Source: Mesorhizobium sp. SARCC-RB16n
Lineage (GTDB): Bacteria > Pseudomonadota > Alphaproteobacteria > Rhizobiales > Rhizobiaceae
Direction of reading: 5' to 3'
Assembly (NCBI RefSeq): GCF_008520305.1
Contig: NZ_ML703258.1
Coordinates: 124,001 to 188,000, forward strand
DNA: 64,000 bases
The notes below the pieces were generated by a model. That model had not been told where the DNA came from and did not search any database. It worked only from the letters and a program-made list of their open reading frames with translations. This document shows positions 19,988 to 27,792 of this stretch, piece by piece. Positions within the stretch are counted from its first letter, which is position 1. The number at the start of each line of letters is the position of its first letter. The translations under genes and the position numbers were made by a program.

Positions 19988-20431
19988 CTTGGCTGTCGCT
20001 TGGCGCTCTGCGATCACCGGAAATTCCACAGAGCGCTAGATGCCGAGAGTTTGCAATGGACAAAATGAGTGCTGGCGCCTTCAAGGCTGGCGGCTTCAGG
20101 CTGCGGACCATGGTGAAGAGGTGCTCAAGTTCTGCTCGGCGGGCCGCATAGGCATAATCTGGCAGGATAGCTCTCAGTGTGATGGAGTGGCGGAGCGGGA
20201 CAGAACCGACTAGTCAGTTCAACACGTTGGCTGACCCGTCCGGCTGGCCAATATGGCTAGCGCTTGGTCGGAGCTTAGCTCGCTGTCGTTCACAGCGCTA
20301 TGCGAATTTTGCCGTGTTTGTTCCTGGCTTGCCAGTTTTGGCGTCGCTTGAGGTTCTCGGCACTTCCCCTTCTTGTCCGCGTTGCATTGAACCATGCCGA
20401 TGGTATCCCAGGGGGACCAGCGAGGATCACA
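19988..20431. other. Intergenic region, no gene seen
   Basis: About 440 bases upstream of the multi-PAS kinase. Open frames of 60-100 codons exist on both strands but none has a ribosome site with a plausible product. The kinase promoter is expected here; no clear boxes can be assigned. Confidence 0.35.
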
Positions 20432-20629
20432 TCAAGGAAGCGCGGCATCCGCAGTGTTTCCACTCGGCTCACGTGACCGCGGCACAATAGGCGACGCGAA
20501 CCGAGGGAGGCCCTCCGATAGAATGCTCCACGGAGTATTTTCCCTGGCGTGTTCCCAGCACGTATTCGAACAGAAATAGTATTGTGAGGGTCGCCGATTG
20601 AACCTAGATTCGCAATTGATACAGAGCAT
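20432..20629 (-). CDS. Possible small zinc-ribbon protein (TRASH/YHS-like spacing)
   Basis: Sixty-five codons with a GAGG ribosome site about 8 nt before the ATG at 20629. The first 30 residues carry CINC, then after 13 residues YYFCSNTC, i.e. CxxC...YYFCSxxC, the cysteine spacing of small treble-clef zinc ribbons such as TRASH/YHS domains. The rest is basic and not recognised. It may be a genuine small metal-binding protein or the 5' remnant of a longer one. Weak call, based only on cysteine spacing and the ribosome site. Confidence 0.35.
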   Translation of the reverse strand: MLCINCESRFNRRPSQYYFCSNTCWEHARENTPWSILSEGLPRFASPIVPRSREPSGNTADAALP

Positions 20630-20951
20630 TCATCTACCTCATCTCGTCACCACACCGGTAACTTACTTGTGCAGTCGAATTGATGCTCGCGCCGACGGCA
20701 CATTTCCCATTCAGCGATCGACGGTCGCCGGGGCGGAACGCTCCATTTGTAGAGCAAGAGCTTCAATTCAACGTCAGCCAGAATTTACAACGTCTGGGAT
20801 ATCGCTCCAGTGTATGACGGTTTGCGCGACCTATCTGCTCAGGTCGCAGGCCATATACCTTCGTATTCCTGCACTCACCCGGATTTTCTTGTTTGCACGG
20901 CCGTCGCAAACCCGCTTGCGACAGCCGTGCAAAACGATCACTCAAGCCATC
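20630..20951. other. Non-coding stretch with a strong hairpin
   Basis: About 320 bases downstream of the Gly/His-rich gene. It holds the long inverted repeat at 20892-20933, described separately. No gene is recognised. Confidence 0.4.
20892..20933 (-). terminator. 18-bp hairpin after the Gly/His-rich gene
   Basis: Two 18-base arms (TTTGCACGGCCGTCGCAA and its near-complement, 17 of 18 pairing) enclose a 6-base loop. The hairpin starts 19 bases after the stop codon of the minus-strand gene at 20952-21365, which fits a transcription terminator or 3' stabilising stem-loop. There is no clear U-run on either side, so a purely intrinsic terminator is not certain. Confidence 0.6.
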
Positions 20952-21365
20952 TCATAGGCAATGCGCGTAGTACAAGAAGGGAAAATCGTAGCGGCGGGGG
21001 TATTGGCAGGAGGCGTACGGGCCCCAATACTGATTGTCCCGGCGATCCCGTTCGAAATGCCGCTCCGCAACGCGGTCATGGCCCGTTGCGACTGCATGGT
21101 TGACGCCAAGATTGCCGACCACGGCACGGCTGCCAGCAATGCTACCAAAGGCATGAGCGCCATCTCCAAGGCCGTGGCCACCGCCAAAGCCATGGCCGCC
21201 GCTGAAGCCGCCACCCATGCTGTGACCACCGCCATGGCCACCGCCATGGCCGCCCCCACCGCCATGGCCGCCGCCACCGCCGCGGGCCATCGAGACTGTT
21301 GCCGTACCGGTTGCAAGGGCCGCCCCCAAGGCCAACGTCGCCAATATTGCTGTTACTTTTCTCAT
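20952..21365 (-). CDS. Gly/His-rich secreted protein
   Basis: Product of 137 residues with a signal peptide (KVTAILATLALGAALATGTA, cleavage near SMA). A low-complexity Gly-Gly-His repeat follows at about residues 29-70 (GGGGGHGGGGGHGGGHGGGH and GGHGFGGGHGLG). The C-terminal ~60 residues are ordinary and end with two cysteines (ASCQYPRRYDF and YAHCL), probably a disulfide. Histidine-glycine arrays can bind Ni, Cu or Zn. Function is not known; such proteins are common in rhizobia and often called sulfur-globule-like without proof. The codon-repeat block at 21170-21290 comes from this array and is not a CRISPR. Confidence 0.75.
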   Translation of the reverse strand: MRKVTAILATLALGAALATGTATVSMARGGGGGHGGGGGHGGGHGGGHSMGGGFSGGHGFGGGHGLGDGAHAFGSIAGSRAVVGNLGVNHAVATGHDRVAERHFERDRRDNQYWGPYASCQYPRRYDFPFLYYAHCL

Positions 21366-21679
21366 GATAAACTCCTGATCTAGACGCTCTCGGAGAATTC
21401 CGAAAGCTGCCCTGGATATAGATGCAGGAGGCCTTTATTAAATAATACGTTGTGGTTACCTTGCCTATACAAGCGACCATTACTTCAACGAATCCCGAGA
21501 TTATTACAGGAGTTTAATCCGGGGAAAATTTGGACGCGTCTCCGGCCTGCGATTGGGAAGACGAGCGAGCGCATTATTCACATATCGGAATCGAGACCGA
21601 AGGCCCCGTCCGGGTGGCTGAAATTTTGATCGGCCGATCGCCGACGAAATATATTCGCGCCATCGGCGCGGGTCGACGA
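21366..21679. other. Intergenic region, no gene seen
   Basis: About 310 bases between the Gly/His-rich gene and the CBS-BON remnant. The first ~130 bases (21400-21530) are clearly A+T-richer and are the likely promoter region of the Gly/His-rich gene. Nothing else recognised. Confidence 0.35.
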
Positions 21680-21985
21680 GGTGATGACAACCGAGGTTGC
21701 ACCTTCGCCTCCCGGTGCCTCGGTGTGGCGGATATTGTTGGACTGACGACCCGTCATGACGTCGAGGCTGTGAGCCCGTCGGCATCATCACGCGCACGGA
21801 CCGCTACCCGCCCTGGTTCGCATCCAGACGCAATCAGGCGCCATAGCTGCGGACGACGGGCTCATCGTGGCCGAGCTGCAGAGCCAGGCTGGCGCAACGG
21901 GCACTTTGATAGAGTTACAGGTCGACGAGGGCGTCGTCGAATTGAGCGGTACAATGTTTGACGAGCGCCCTGAACCGGCACGATG
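21680..21985 (+). pseudogene. CBS-BON domain protein remnant
   Basis: Pieces of one protein appear in successive frames: VMTTEVA and, frameshifted, GASV/ADIVGLTTRHDVEAV, the start of a CBS domain pair; then GIITRTDRYPP, the end of a CBS domain; then IELQVDEGVVELSGTMFDE, the first strand of a BON domain. CBS-BON proteins of alphaproteobacteria are soluble sensors of adenylate nucleotides joined to a phospholipid-binding fold. Several frameshifts and loss of most of the BON domain show it is dead. Confidence 0.6.
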
Positions 21986-22830
21986 CGAGCCAACAACCAA
22001 ACATTGTTCCGCAGGATGCGGCAGCCCGGGAGGCACCGCAGATCTGCTAGGCCTCACGTGGTTCCTCGCCCAGTTTCCGATGTGCACGAAGGCGCGCGGA
22101 TCTGACGGCGCGCGGCTAGCTGTGGGACACCACGTGCTGGAGCATAGGCGGCGGCTTCAGGGCATCGATCTGAGCTTGCCTTTTCATGCGGTTTCGCTCG
22201 GCGCCTAGAAGCTCTTCCTCGCCTGTAAGGCCGTTCAGGAAAAGCTTCAGGACGTGGGATGCGAGTGTCTGTGCCTGCGGGCTATTAAGCGGGATATCCC
22301 GCTCTTGGACCACACCATGACTCCACCTGCATATTGAGTCATTAAGAAATGACAGAGCAGGCCGACTTGGTCCGAAATGGTACTGCGTTCGCAAAACGTT
22401 CACGGCCCGCGGAGGTTCGAAGGTGGCAATCTTTCCTCCCGAGACTTGCCGTTAACAGCCCGCTCCGTCGGCTATCAGCGTGAGCGGGCTATTCGCCCAG
22501 CTGACAAGGTCTTGATCGCGCGACGGAAGACCCGCCGGGCACATGCCGCACGGCTTTCACCACAATCATCCTGCCGCCGCAGAGTACCGTCGGAGGGATT
22601 GTTTCCTCATCGAGCCACATTTTGTAGTTCGCTCTTGCGGCTTTCGTCTTGGAGATCCCTGACATCCCCGATCCGTTGACCGTAGAACTCATCCCGCTTG
22701 GCAAGGAAGCAGCAGCATGGCGAAGTCAGCTGCCGGCCAGAGAGACCGTTATGCGACCTTCCTCTGGCAGGCCAAAGCCGGTCAGTCGAACGACGATCGC
22801 GGCTACATCAGGAACTCATTCCATTTGTGG
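21986..22830. other. Non-coding/decayed stretch with one hairpin
   Basis: About 845 bases with no intact gene. At 22457-22490 there is a perfect 9-base inverted repeat (AGCCCGCTC...GAGCGGGCT, 16-base loop), possibly an old terminator. A minus-strand frame ending at 22116 (ERDIPLNSPQAQTLASHVL) faintly recalls the C-terminus of a MerR/TipA-like regulator but is too short to name. Confidence 0.35.
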
Positions 22831-23318
22831 TCAGCGGCTCTTTGGGCTGCCATCGGTCTCCGCCGAGCTGAGCGCGTCGAAGTCGCCCTTCGAGATGCCC
22901 CGGGAGTGGTGAAGGAACGCCGCGAGCGCCCAGATGCTTTGATCCGGAAGCTGGTCGCCCCAAGCAGGCATGGCGGTTCCAGGAATGCCATTCTTGATCT
23001 TCCCGAACACTTGCGCGGGATCGTTCCGCCGACCGGCGCGCAGCAGGTTCGGGGGCTCGGGCTTCAGTCCCTGTACGCTTGCGGGCACGCCCGGAGAACC
23101 ATGACACGAGACGCAATTCTGCCGGAATAGGCGGGCTCCAGCCTGTTCTGCCTGAAGAGTCTCGAGATTGGCAGGAATTTCCACCTGGCCGGCCGGGACA
23201 GGGGAAGCCCGAGAGCCATTCATGTACAACAGAGCTTGGCCCGCCCCAGCAATCACGACGACAGCGATGCCAAGGGTTCGGCCCAAACGATTTACATCTC
23301 GAAAAAATCCTTACTCAT
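22831..23318 (-). CDS. c-type cytochrome, frameshift near the N-terminus
   Basis: Monohaem cytochrome c, about 160 residues. A membrane-anchor or signal segment (GIAVVVIAGAGQALLYMNG) leads to the haem site RQNCVSCHGSPG and a distal region with a candidate Met ligand (GIPGTAMPAWGDQLP). The frame with the haem site has no ATG. If one base is restored near 23308, the ATG at 23318 (overlapping the stop of the upstream remnant) reads MSKGFFRDVNRLGRTLG, matching the expected start; otherwise a TTG at 23286 must serve. It follows a remnant that begins as a sulfite-oxidase-type enzyme, so it may be the electron acceptor of a lost sulfite dehydrogenase (inference). Confidence 0.7.
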
Positions 23319-23800
23319 GCGGGGATCGGTGTTCGCTCGAGGGGGCTACAGCGCCACATGTCTGCCGGGTAGGCGGCCCAGAAACTTGCCCGGTCGATCA
23401 AGATACAGGCAGACCACCGGTAAAGCGTCAGGAGTTGCGACAGCGCCAGGCCACCCACGATGGCGTAGCCGAGTGGCTGGCGTATTTCCGATCCCGCGCG
23501 CGCCGGTGCCAAGCATCATAGGCACGCCGCCGAGAATGGCTGCCGTTGCGGGCATCAAGATCGGCCTGAAATGATGTAGGCCCGGTAGATTGACTCCTGC
23601 GGATTCAGTCCTTCGTTGCGCTCGACCTCGGGCGTCAGCCTCGGAACATGACTGCGTATGTAGAACGGCGCCGTCGGAGTGAGACAGGAGTCGATCCGAT
23701 CGAAAGGAGTCTCCAGATTTGTTGGCTCCCGCTGTCGGATGATCAGCCTTGCCGAAGAATATCGCGTATTGTTCATAACCCTTTCCGATTGTTCCATCAT
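23315..23800 (-). pseudogene. Chimeric remnant: sulfite-oxidase-like N-terminus joined to RND permease C-terminus
   Basis: The first ~50 residues (NLETPFDRIDSCLTPTAPFY and IRSHVPRL) match the N-terminal stretch of bacterial sulfite oxidase/SorA-type molybdopterin enzymes. Near 23640 the frame passes without a stop into ERNEGLNPQESIYRA, the cytoplasmic loop of an RND permease. It then goes on through frameshifts into AILGGVPMMLGTG, SEIRQPLGYAIVGGLALSQL and LYLDRASF, the last transmembrane region. Both halves are truncated, so a deletion has fused two genes. The RND part is clearly homologous to the C-terminus of the permease at 1-2454. Confidence 0.65.
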
Positions 23801-23877
23801 CGTCTCCTAGGGTCGGCGGGCGTCATCCGACTGCTGTGCACGTTGAGCCGGCGCTTGGGAGTTTGACCGAGCGACAC

Positions 23878-24624
23878 TCATTCAGCTGGCGCGGCTGGCG
23901 CAGCTGGGGCCTGCGCGCCTATTCGATCCTCGCGGGCTAGCCGCCTCAGTCCCAAATGCACGAAAGCGGCGACCACAGCACCGATGACTGGTGCTATCGT
24001 ATACAGCCACGCATCGGTGAAGTTTCCGGTCGCTACCATAGGGCCAAGAGCCCGCGCCGGATTGAACGGAGCGCCCGTCAAGGCTGCGGCCATGAGGATA
24101 TTGAGCGTGACAGTCATTCCGATCGCTAGCGGCGCGAGGTTGCCGGCACGACCGGCCACAGCGGTGCTGAGCACGACAGTTACCAGGAAGAAAGCGAGCG
24201 CAGCGTCGATCACGAAGCCGGCTGCGGGCGTGATCGTGACCGTCGTCGCGCCTAGCACGAGACCGTGCGCCAGTTGCGGCATGCCGAGCCCTGTAGCCGT
24301 GCCGCCGAGCACGGCCAGCAATGCCAGCGCGCCGGCGATGCCGCCGACGAGCTGACTCACGATGTAGCCGAGCGCGTCGCCGACGCGCATGGCGCCGGCT
24401 GCGAGCACGCCGACGGTGACCGCCGGGTTCATGTGACCTCCCGAAATGCTGCCGTAAGCAAAGGCAAAGACCATGATGGTCAGGCCATGGGCGAAGGCAA
24501 TCGCGGCGATACCGTTCAGGCCGGTTCCGTCGCCGACCACCGCAGCCGCGCCGGCGCCGATGAACACGAAGGCGAAGGTGCCGATGAACTCCGCAAGGAG
24601 CTTGGGGGCAATTGGTGTGGACAT
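23878..24624 (-). CDS. aqpZ: Aquaporin (MIP family)
   Basis: Inner-membrane channel of 248 residues with the two hemipore motifs: GGHMNPAVTVG and GAPFNPARALGP, both with intact NPA, plus six hydrophobic helices. The conserved Arg after the second NPA is present. The residue pattern fits the AqpZ water-channel group rather than glycerol facilitators. The C-terminus is Ala/Pro-rich. It lies 120 bases downstream of the catalase gene on the same strand, a pairing that may reflect peroxide or osmotic handling (inference). AGGAGA precedes the ATG. Confidence 0.9.
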   Translation of the reverse strand: MSTPIAPKLLAEFIGTFAFVFIGAGAAAVVGDGTGLNGIAAIAFAHGLTIMVFAFAYGSISGGHMNPAVTVGVLAAGAMRVGDALGYIVSQLVGGIAGALALLAVLGGTATGLGMPQLAHGLVLGATTVTITPAAGFVIDAALAFFLVTVVLSTAVAGRAGNLAPLAIGMTVTLNILMAAALTGAPFNPARALGPMVATGNFTDAWLYTIAPVIGAVVAAFVHLGLRRLAREDRIGAQAPAAPAAPAE

Positions 24625-24744
24625 CGCTGATCTCCTGAGATGGGTTGGGCGCTAACTCGAGCGATAAGGTTCGGCCGAGCGCAAAATGCTGGGGGCTCGC
24701 CGACCGACAAACGCAGAACGTCCGACGATCGGCGAAGCAGGTCT

Positions 24745-26199
24745 CTATTCGGCTGCGACCCGTGAGGACATCTGCAACGCCCGCGCCACGCCCGCGCCGT
24801 ATGCCGGATCGGCCCGCGCGCAGTTCTCCACATGGCGCTGCTTGACGTGCGACCGTGCATCACCCATCGCGCGGGCGGTGTTATCAAACAGCACTTGCCG
24901 CTGCTGCGTAGTCATCTTGCGGAACAGGTTGCCAGGCTGCTCCCAATGATCGTCATCCACGCGATGGTCGTAATGCGCCGCGTCCCCGTCGAGCGGCAGC
25001 GCCGGCTCGGCGAAATCGGGCTGGTCGTCCCAAAGGCCGGCGCTGTTTGGATTGAAACTGATCGTTCCGCCGAGATTGCCGTCGGTTCGCATCTTGCCGT
25101 CGCGATGGTAGCTTTGGAACGGGCACTTCGGAGCGTTGACCGGTATATGATTGAAATTGACCCCAAGGCGGTAGCGCTGCGCGTCGCCATAGGAGAATAG
25201 CCGAGCCTGGAGCATTTTGTCGGGCGAGAAGCCGATACCGGGAACGATGTTGGCAGGGGAGAAACCAGCCTGTTCCACTTCGGCGAAATAATTCTCAGGA
25301 TAGCGGTTGAGCTCAATCACGCCGACCTCGATCAGCGGGTAGTCGGCCTTCGGCCACACCTTGGTCAGGTCGAAGGGATTATGTTTGTGGGTCTCAGCCT
25401 GAGCCTCGGTCATGACCTGGATGAAGAGTGTCCAGCGCGGAAAGTCGCTCCGCTCGATGGCATCAAGGAGGTCGCGTCCGTTGCTCTCCCGGTCGCTCGC
25501 CACGAGTGCAGCCGCTTCGGCGTCGGTAAGGTTGGCAATGCCCTGATGCGTGCGGAAGTGGAACTTGACCCAAACACGTTCGTTGGCGGCATTGATCATG
25601 GAAAAGGTATGACTGCCGAACAAGTGCATGTTGCGGAAGCTCTTCGGGATGCCGCGATCGGACATGACGACAGTAACCTGGTGAAGCGCCTCGGGGAGCA
25701 GTGTCCAAAAATCCCAATTGTTGTCCGCGCTGCGCAGGCCAGTACGCGGATCGCGCTTGATGGCATGGTTCAGGTCCGGGAACCGCAACGGATCACGGAA
25801 GAAGAACACGGGGGTATTGTTGCCCACGATGTCCCAGTTGCCCTCTTCGGTGTAGAACTTGAGCGCGGTGCCGCGGATGTCACGTTCCGCATCGGCCGCG
25901 CCGCGCTCGCCGGCGACGGTCGAGAAGCGCGCGAACATTGGCGTCACCTTGCCGATCTCCGAGAAGATCTTGGCCTTGGTGTAGCAGGTGACGTCGTGCG
26001 TTACGGTAAAGGTTCCGTATGCGCCCCAGCCCTTGGCATGCATGCGCCGCTCCGGGATCACCTCCCGGTCGAAATTTGCCAACTTTTCGATTAGCCAAAT
26101 GTCCTGCAGCAGCGCAGGGCCGCGCGGACCGGCGGTCATGATGTTTGTGTTGTCGGAGACCGGCGCGCCGGTGGCATTGGTGAATTTGGGGGTGGACAT
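24745..26199 (-). CDS. katA: Haem catalase (monofunctional)
   Basis: Decomposes hydrogen peroxide. The 484-residue length is typical of small-subunit clade 3 catalases. Catalytic His in [15 protein letters not shown], distal Asn in [16 protein letters not shown], proximal haem Tyr in [15 protein letters not shown]. The start at 26199 has AAGGAG 6 nt upstream; the frame is open further but without a ribosome site. The protein ends soon after the catalase core, with no flavodoxin-like extension. The aquaporin gene follows on the same strand. No OxyR gene is near. Confidence 0.96.
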   Translation of the reverse strand: MSTPKFTNATGAPVSDNTNIMTAGPRGPALLQDIWLIEKLANFDREVIPERRMHAKGWGAYGTFTVTHDVTCYTKAKIFSEIGKVTPMFARFSTVAGERGAADAERDIRGTALKFYTEEGNWDIVGNNTPVFFFRDPLRFPDLNHAIKRDPRTGLRSADNNWDFWTLLPEALHQVTVVMSDRGIPKSFRNMHLFGSHTFSMINAANERVWVKFHFRTHQGIANLTDAEAAALVASDRESNGRDLLDAIERSDFPRWTLFIQVMTEAQAETHKHNPFDLTKVWPKADYPLIEVGVIELNRYPENYFAEVEQAGFSPANIVPGIGFSPDKMLQARLFSYGDAQRYRLGVNFNHIPVNAPKCPFQSYHRDGKMRTDGNLGGTISFNPNSAGLWDDQPDFAEPALPLDGDAAHYDHRVDDDHWEQPGNLFRKMTTQQRQVLFDNTARAMGDARSHVKQRHVENCARADPAYGAGVARALQMSSRVAAE

Positions 26200-26577
26200 G
26201 TTGGGCTCCTTTTCTGTCACAAACGTTTTGGGCGCCGCGCCCGCATTTCGGCCGCTAAGTTCACGGTGGTCTCCTGCCCATGGTCTTGCTTGTAATTCAG
26301 CGAGCAAGGCGTCGCTTGGCGAGAGTTGCTGTTCTTCGCTCTTTCTTGCCCCAACGGTTGCTCAATGGATTACGCGGCCAGAGAAGGCGCGTCCCCGGGA
26401 ACCTCAAGGCGCCGCAGCAGTTCGTGGCAATAGCGGCACGAATGAAGCAATGCCCGACAAGCTCGGATTCTGCCGAACATCGAGACTATCTCCAGCTTAG
26501 GCTTTGCAGGTGCCGTCAAATTGCAGTCCCATGAGCGAGAGCGCATCTATTTTTCGACCGAGTAGGAGCTGTTTGTA

Positions 26578-26985
26578 GTGTTGACCGAATACCCACCAAT
26601 TCGCATCGTCAGCCCGCCTGACTTCGACCCAGGTACGGAACAGACATCAGGTTCCGCGCGCTTGGCAGCAGTCGCACCGCAGCGGGGCATCCAATCGACG
26701 CTGTGGGGCGGGTTGTTCGAGGTTAAGCCGGGAGCCCGCACGGGCATCCATCATCACGGAGAGCAGCAGACGATCGCCTATGTCTTGTCGGGCGTATGCG
26801 AAGTCCGCTGGGGCGCGAACGGCGAATATGCTGGGCACGCGAAAGCGGGCGACTTTATCCATGTGCCCGCGTTTTTGCCGCACATGGAAATCAATCCCTC
26901 AGATTTTGAAGCCTTTCGCTGGGTAGTCGTCAGGAGCACCTCAACCCCAATCGTCGTCAATCTTCCCGACCAAACGTGGCCGTAA
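26578..26985 (+). CDS. Cupin-domain protein
   Basis: Single-domain cupin of 135 residues. Motif 1 appears as GARTGIHHHGEQQTIAYVLSG with its metal-binding His pair and Glu. The second motif is GDFIHVPAFLPHMEIN with the second-half His. Start GTG at 26578, with AGGAG upstream. Such small cupins are dioxygenases, isomerases or ligand binders; the substrate cannot be told. It is divergent from the catalase operon with about 380 bases between, a region where no other gene is seen. Confidence 0.82.
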   Translation: MLTEYPPIRIVSPPDFDPGTEQTSGSARLAAVAPQRGIQSTLWGGLFEVKPGARTGIHHHGEQQTIAYVLSGVCEVRWGANGEYAGHAKAGDFIHVPAFLPHMEINPSDFEAFRWVVVRSTSTPIVVNLPDQTWP

Positions 26986-27127
26986 TCAAGGCTAGCTAGC
27001 TGTGAGCTTCAGGCTAGCCTGCCGTCCGTTCCATCGCTCTTACAATCGACGGCGAAAGAGCTGGCATCGGGGGTGGTGTCACATTCGTTATGGCTTTGCG
27101 TAATGGCGGTAACCGGTCGTCATGAGC

Positions 27128-27664
27128 ATGTCCGCGGTCAGTTACAAACATCACCGCTTTCCACCACAGATCATCGCGCGGGCAGTTTGGCTGTAGTTCC
27201 GGTTCCCATTGAGCCTGCGAATGGTCGAGGAAATGCTGTTGGAACGCGGCATCATTGTTTCTTATGAAACTGTCCGGAAGTTCGGTCCCGCCTGAGCCCG
27301 GCAAATGCATCGCAAAAAGCCATCACACAGTGACATCTGGCACCTGGATGAGGTCGTAATCTCCATCGGCGGCCGCAACCACTGGCTCTGGCGCGATCAG
27401 GCTTCTGAAGAAGCAGGGGATCGCTCCAAACGCATCATCACCGATAAGCTACGATCCTATGGCGCGGCAGAACGTCAGGCGATGCCGGACGTCGAGCATC
27501 GCAGGGCTTCCGATCACCTGGAGGCTTGCAGCGTTTCATCTCGGTCTTTTCGACGCTGCGAAATCTCTTCGTTCCACCAAGCTACAAACGTTCAGCGACC
27601 GCCATCCACATCCACCGCCTGAAGGCCATGGCGGAATGAAGAGCCTGACTAAAATGCTGGCATG
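27128..27664 (+). pseudogene. IS6-family transposase, dead
   Basis: Recognisable pieces of an IS6/IS26-like DDE transposase: HRFPPQIIARAVWL then an in-frame TAG, FRFPLSLRMVEEMLLERGII, VSYETVRKFG, then DIWHLDEVVISIGGRNHWLW (first catalytic Asp), KRIITDKLRSYGAA (second Asp) and, after a frameshift, the C-terminal FISVFSTLRNLFVPP and IHIHRLKAMAE. Stops, deletions and frameshifts are spread throughout. The ends were not resolved. It separates the cupin gene from the second molybdenum hydroxylase operon. Confidence 0.85.
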
Positions 27665-27792
27665 ACTATCGTTCGGCTGCTCAACACAAAACTTTCCAAA
27701 TAACGTGACAGTACCCACGGAACTGATGGAGAGGTTCGGCGTGATCGGTACGTCAGCGCCGACCCCTCGGCCCTCACAAGATTGACCAACTT

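Noticed and set aside
21170-21290. Short-period repeats that could suggest a CRISPR or tandem repeat locus
   Set aside because: They are Gly-Gly-His codons of the secreted protein at 20952-21365; no spacers of equal length.
22457-22490. Perfect 9-bp hairpin as a terminator
   Set aside because: No gene ends next to it and there is no U-run; recorded only in the gap entry.
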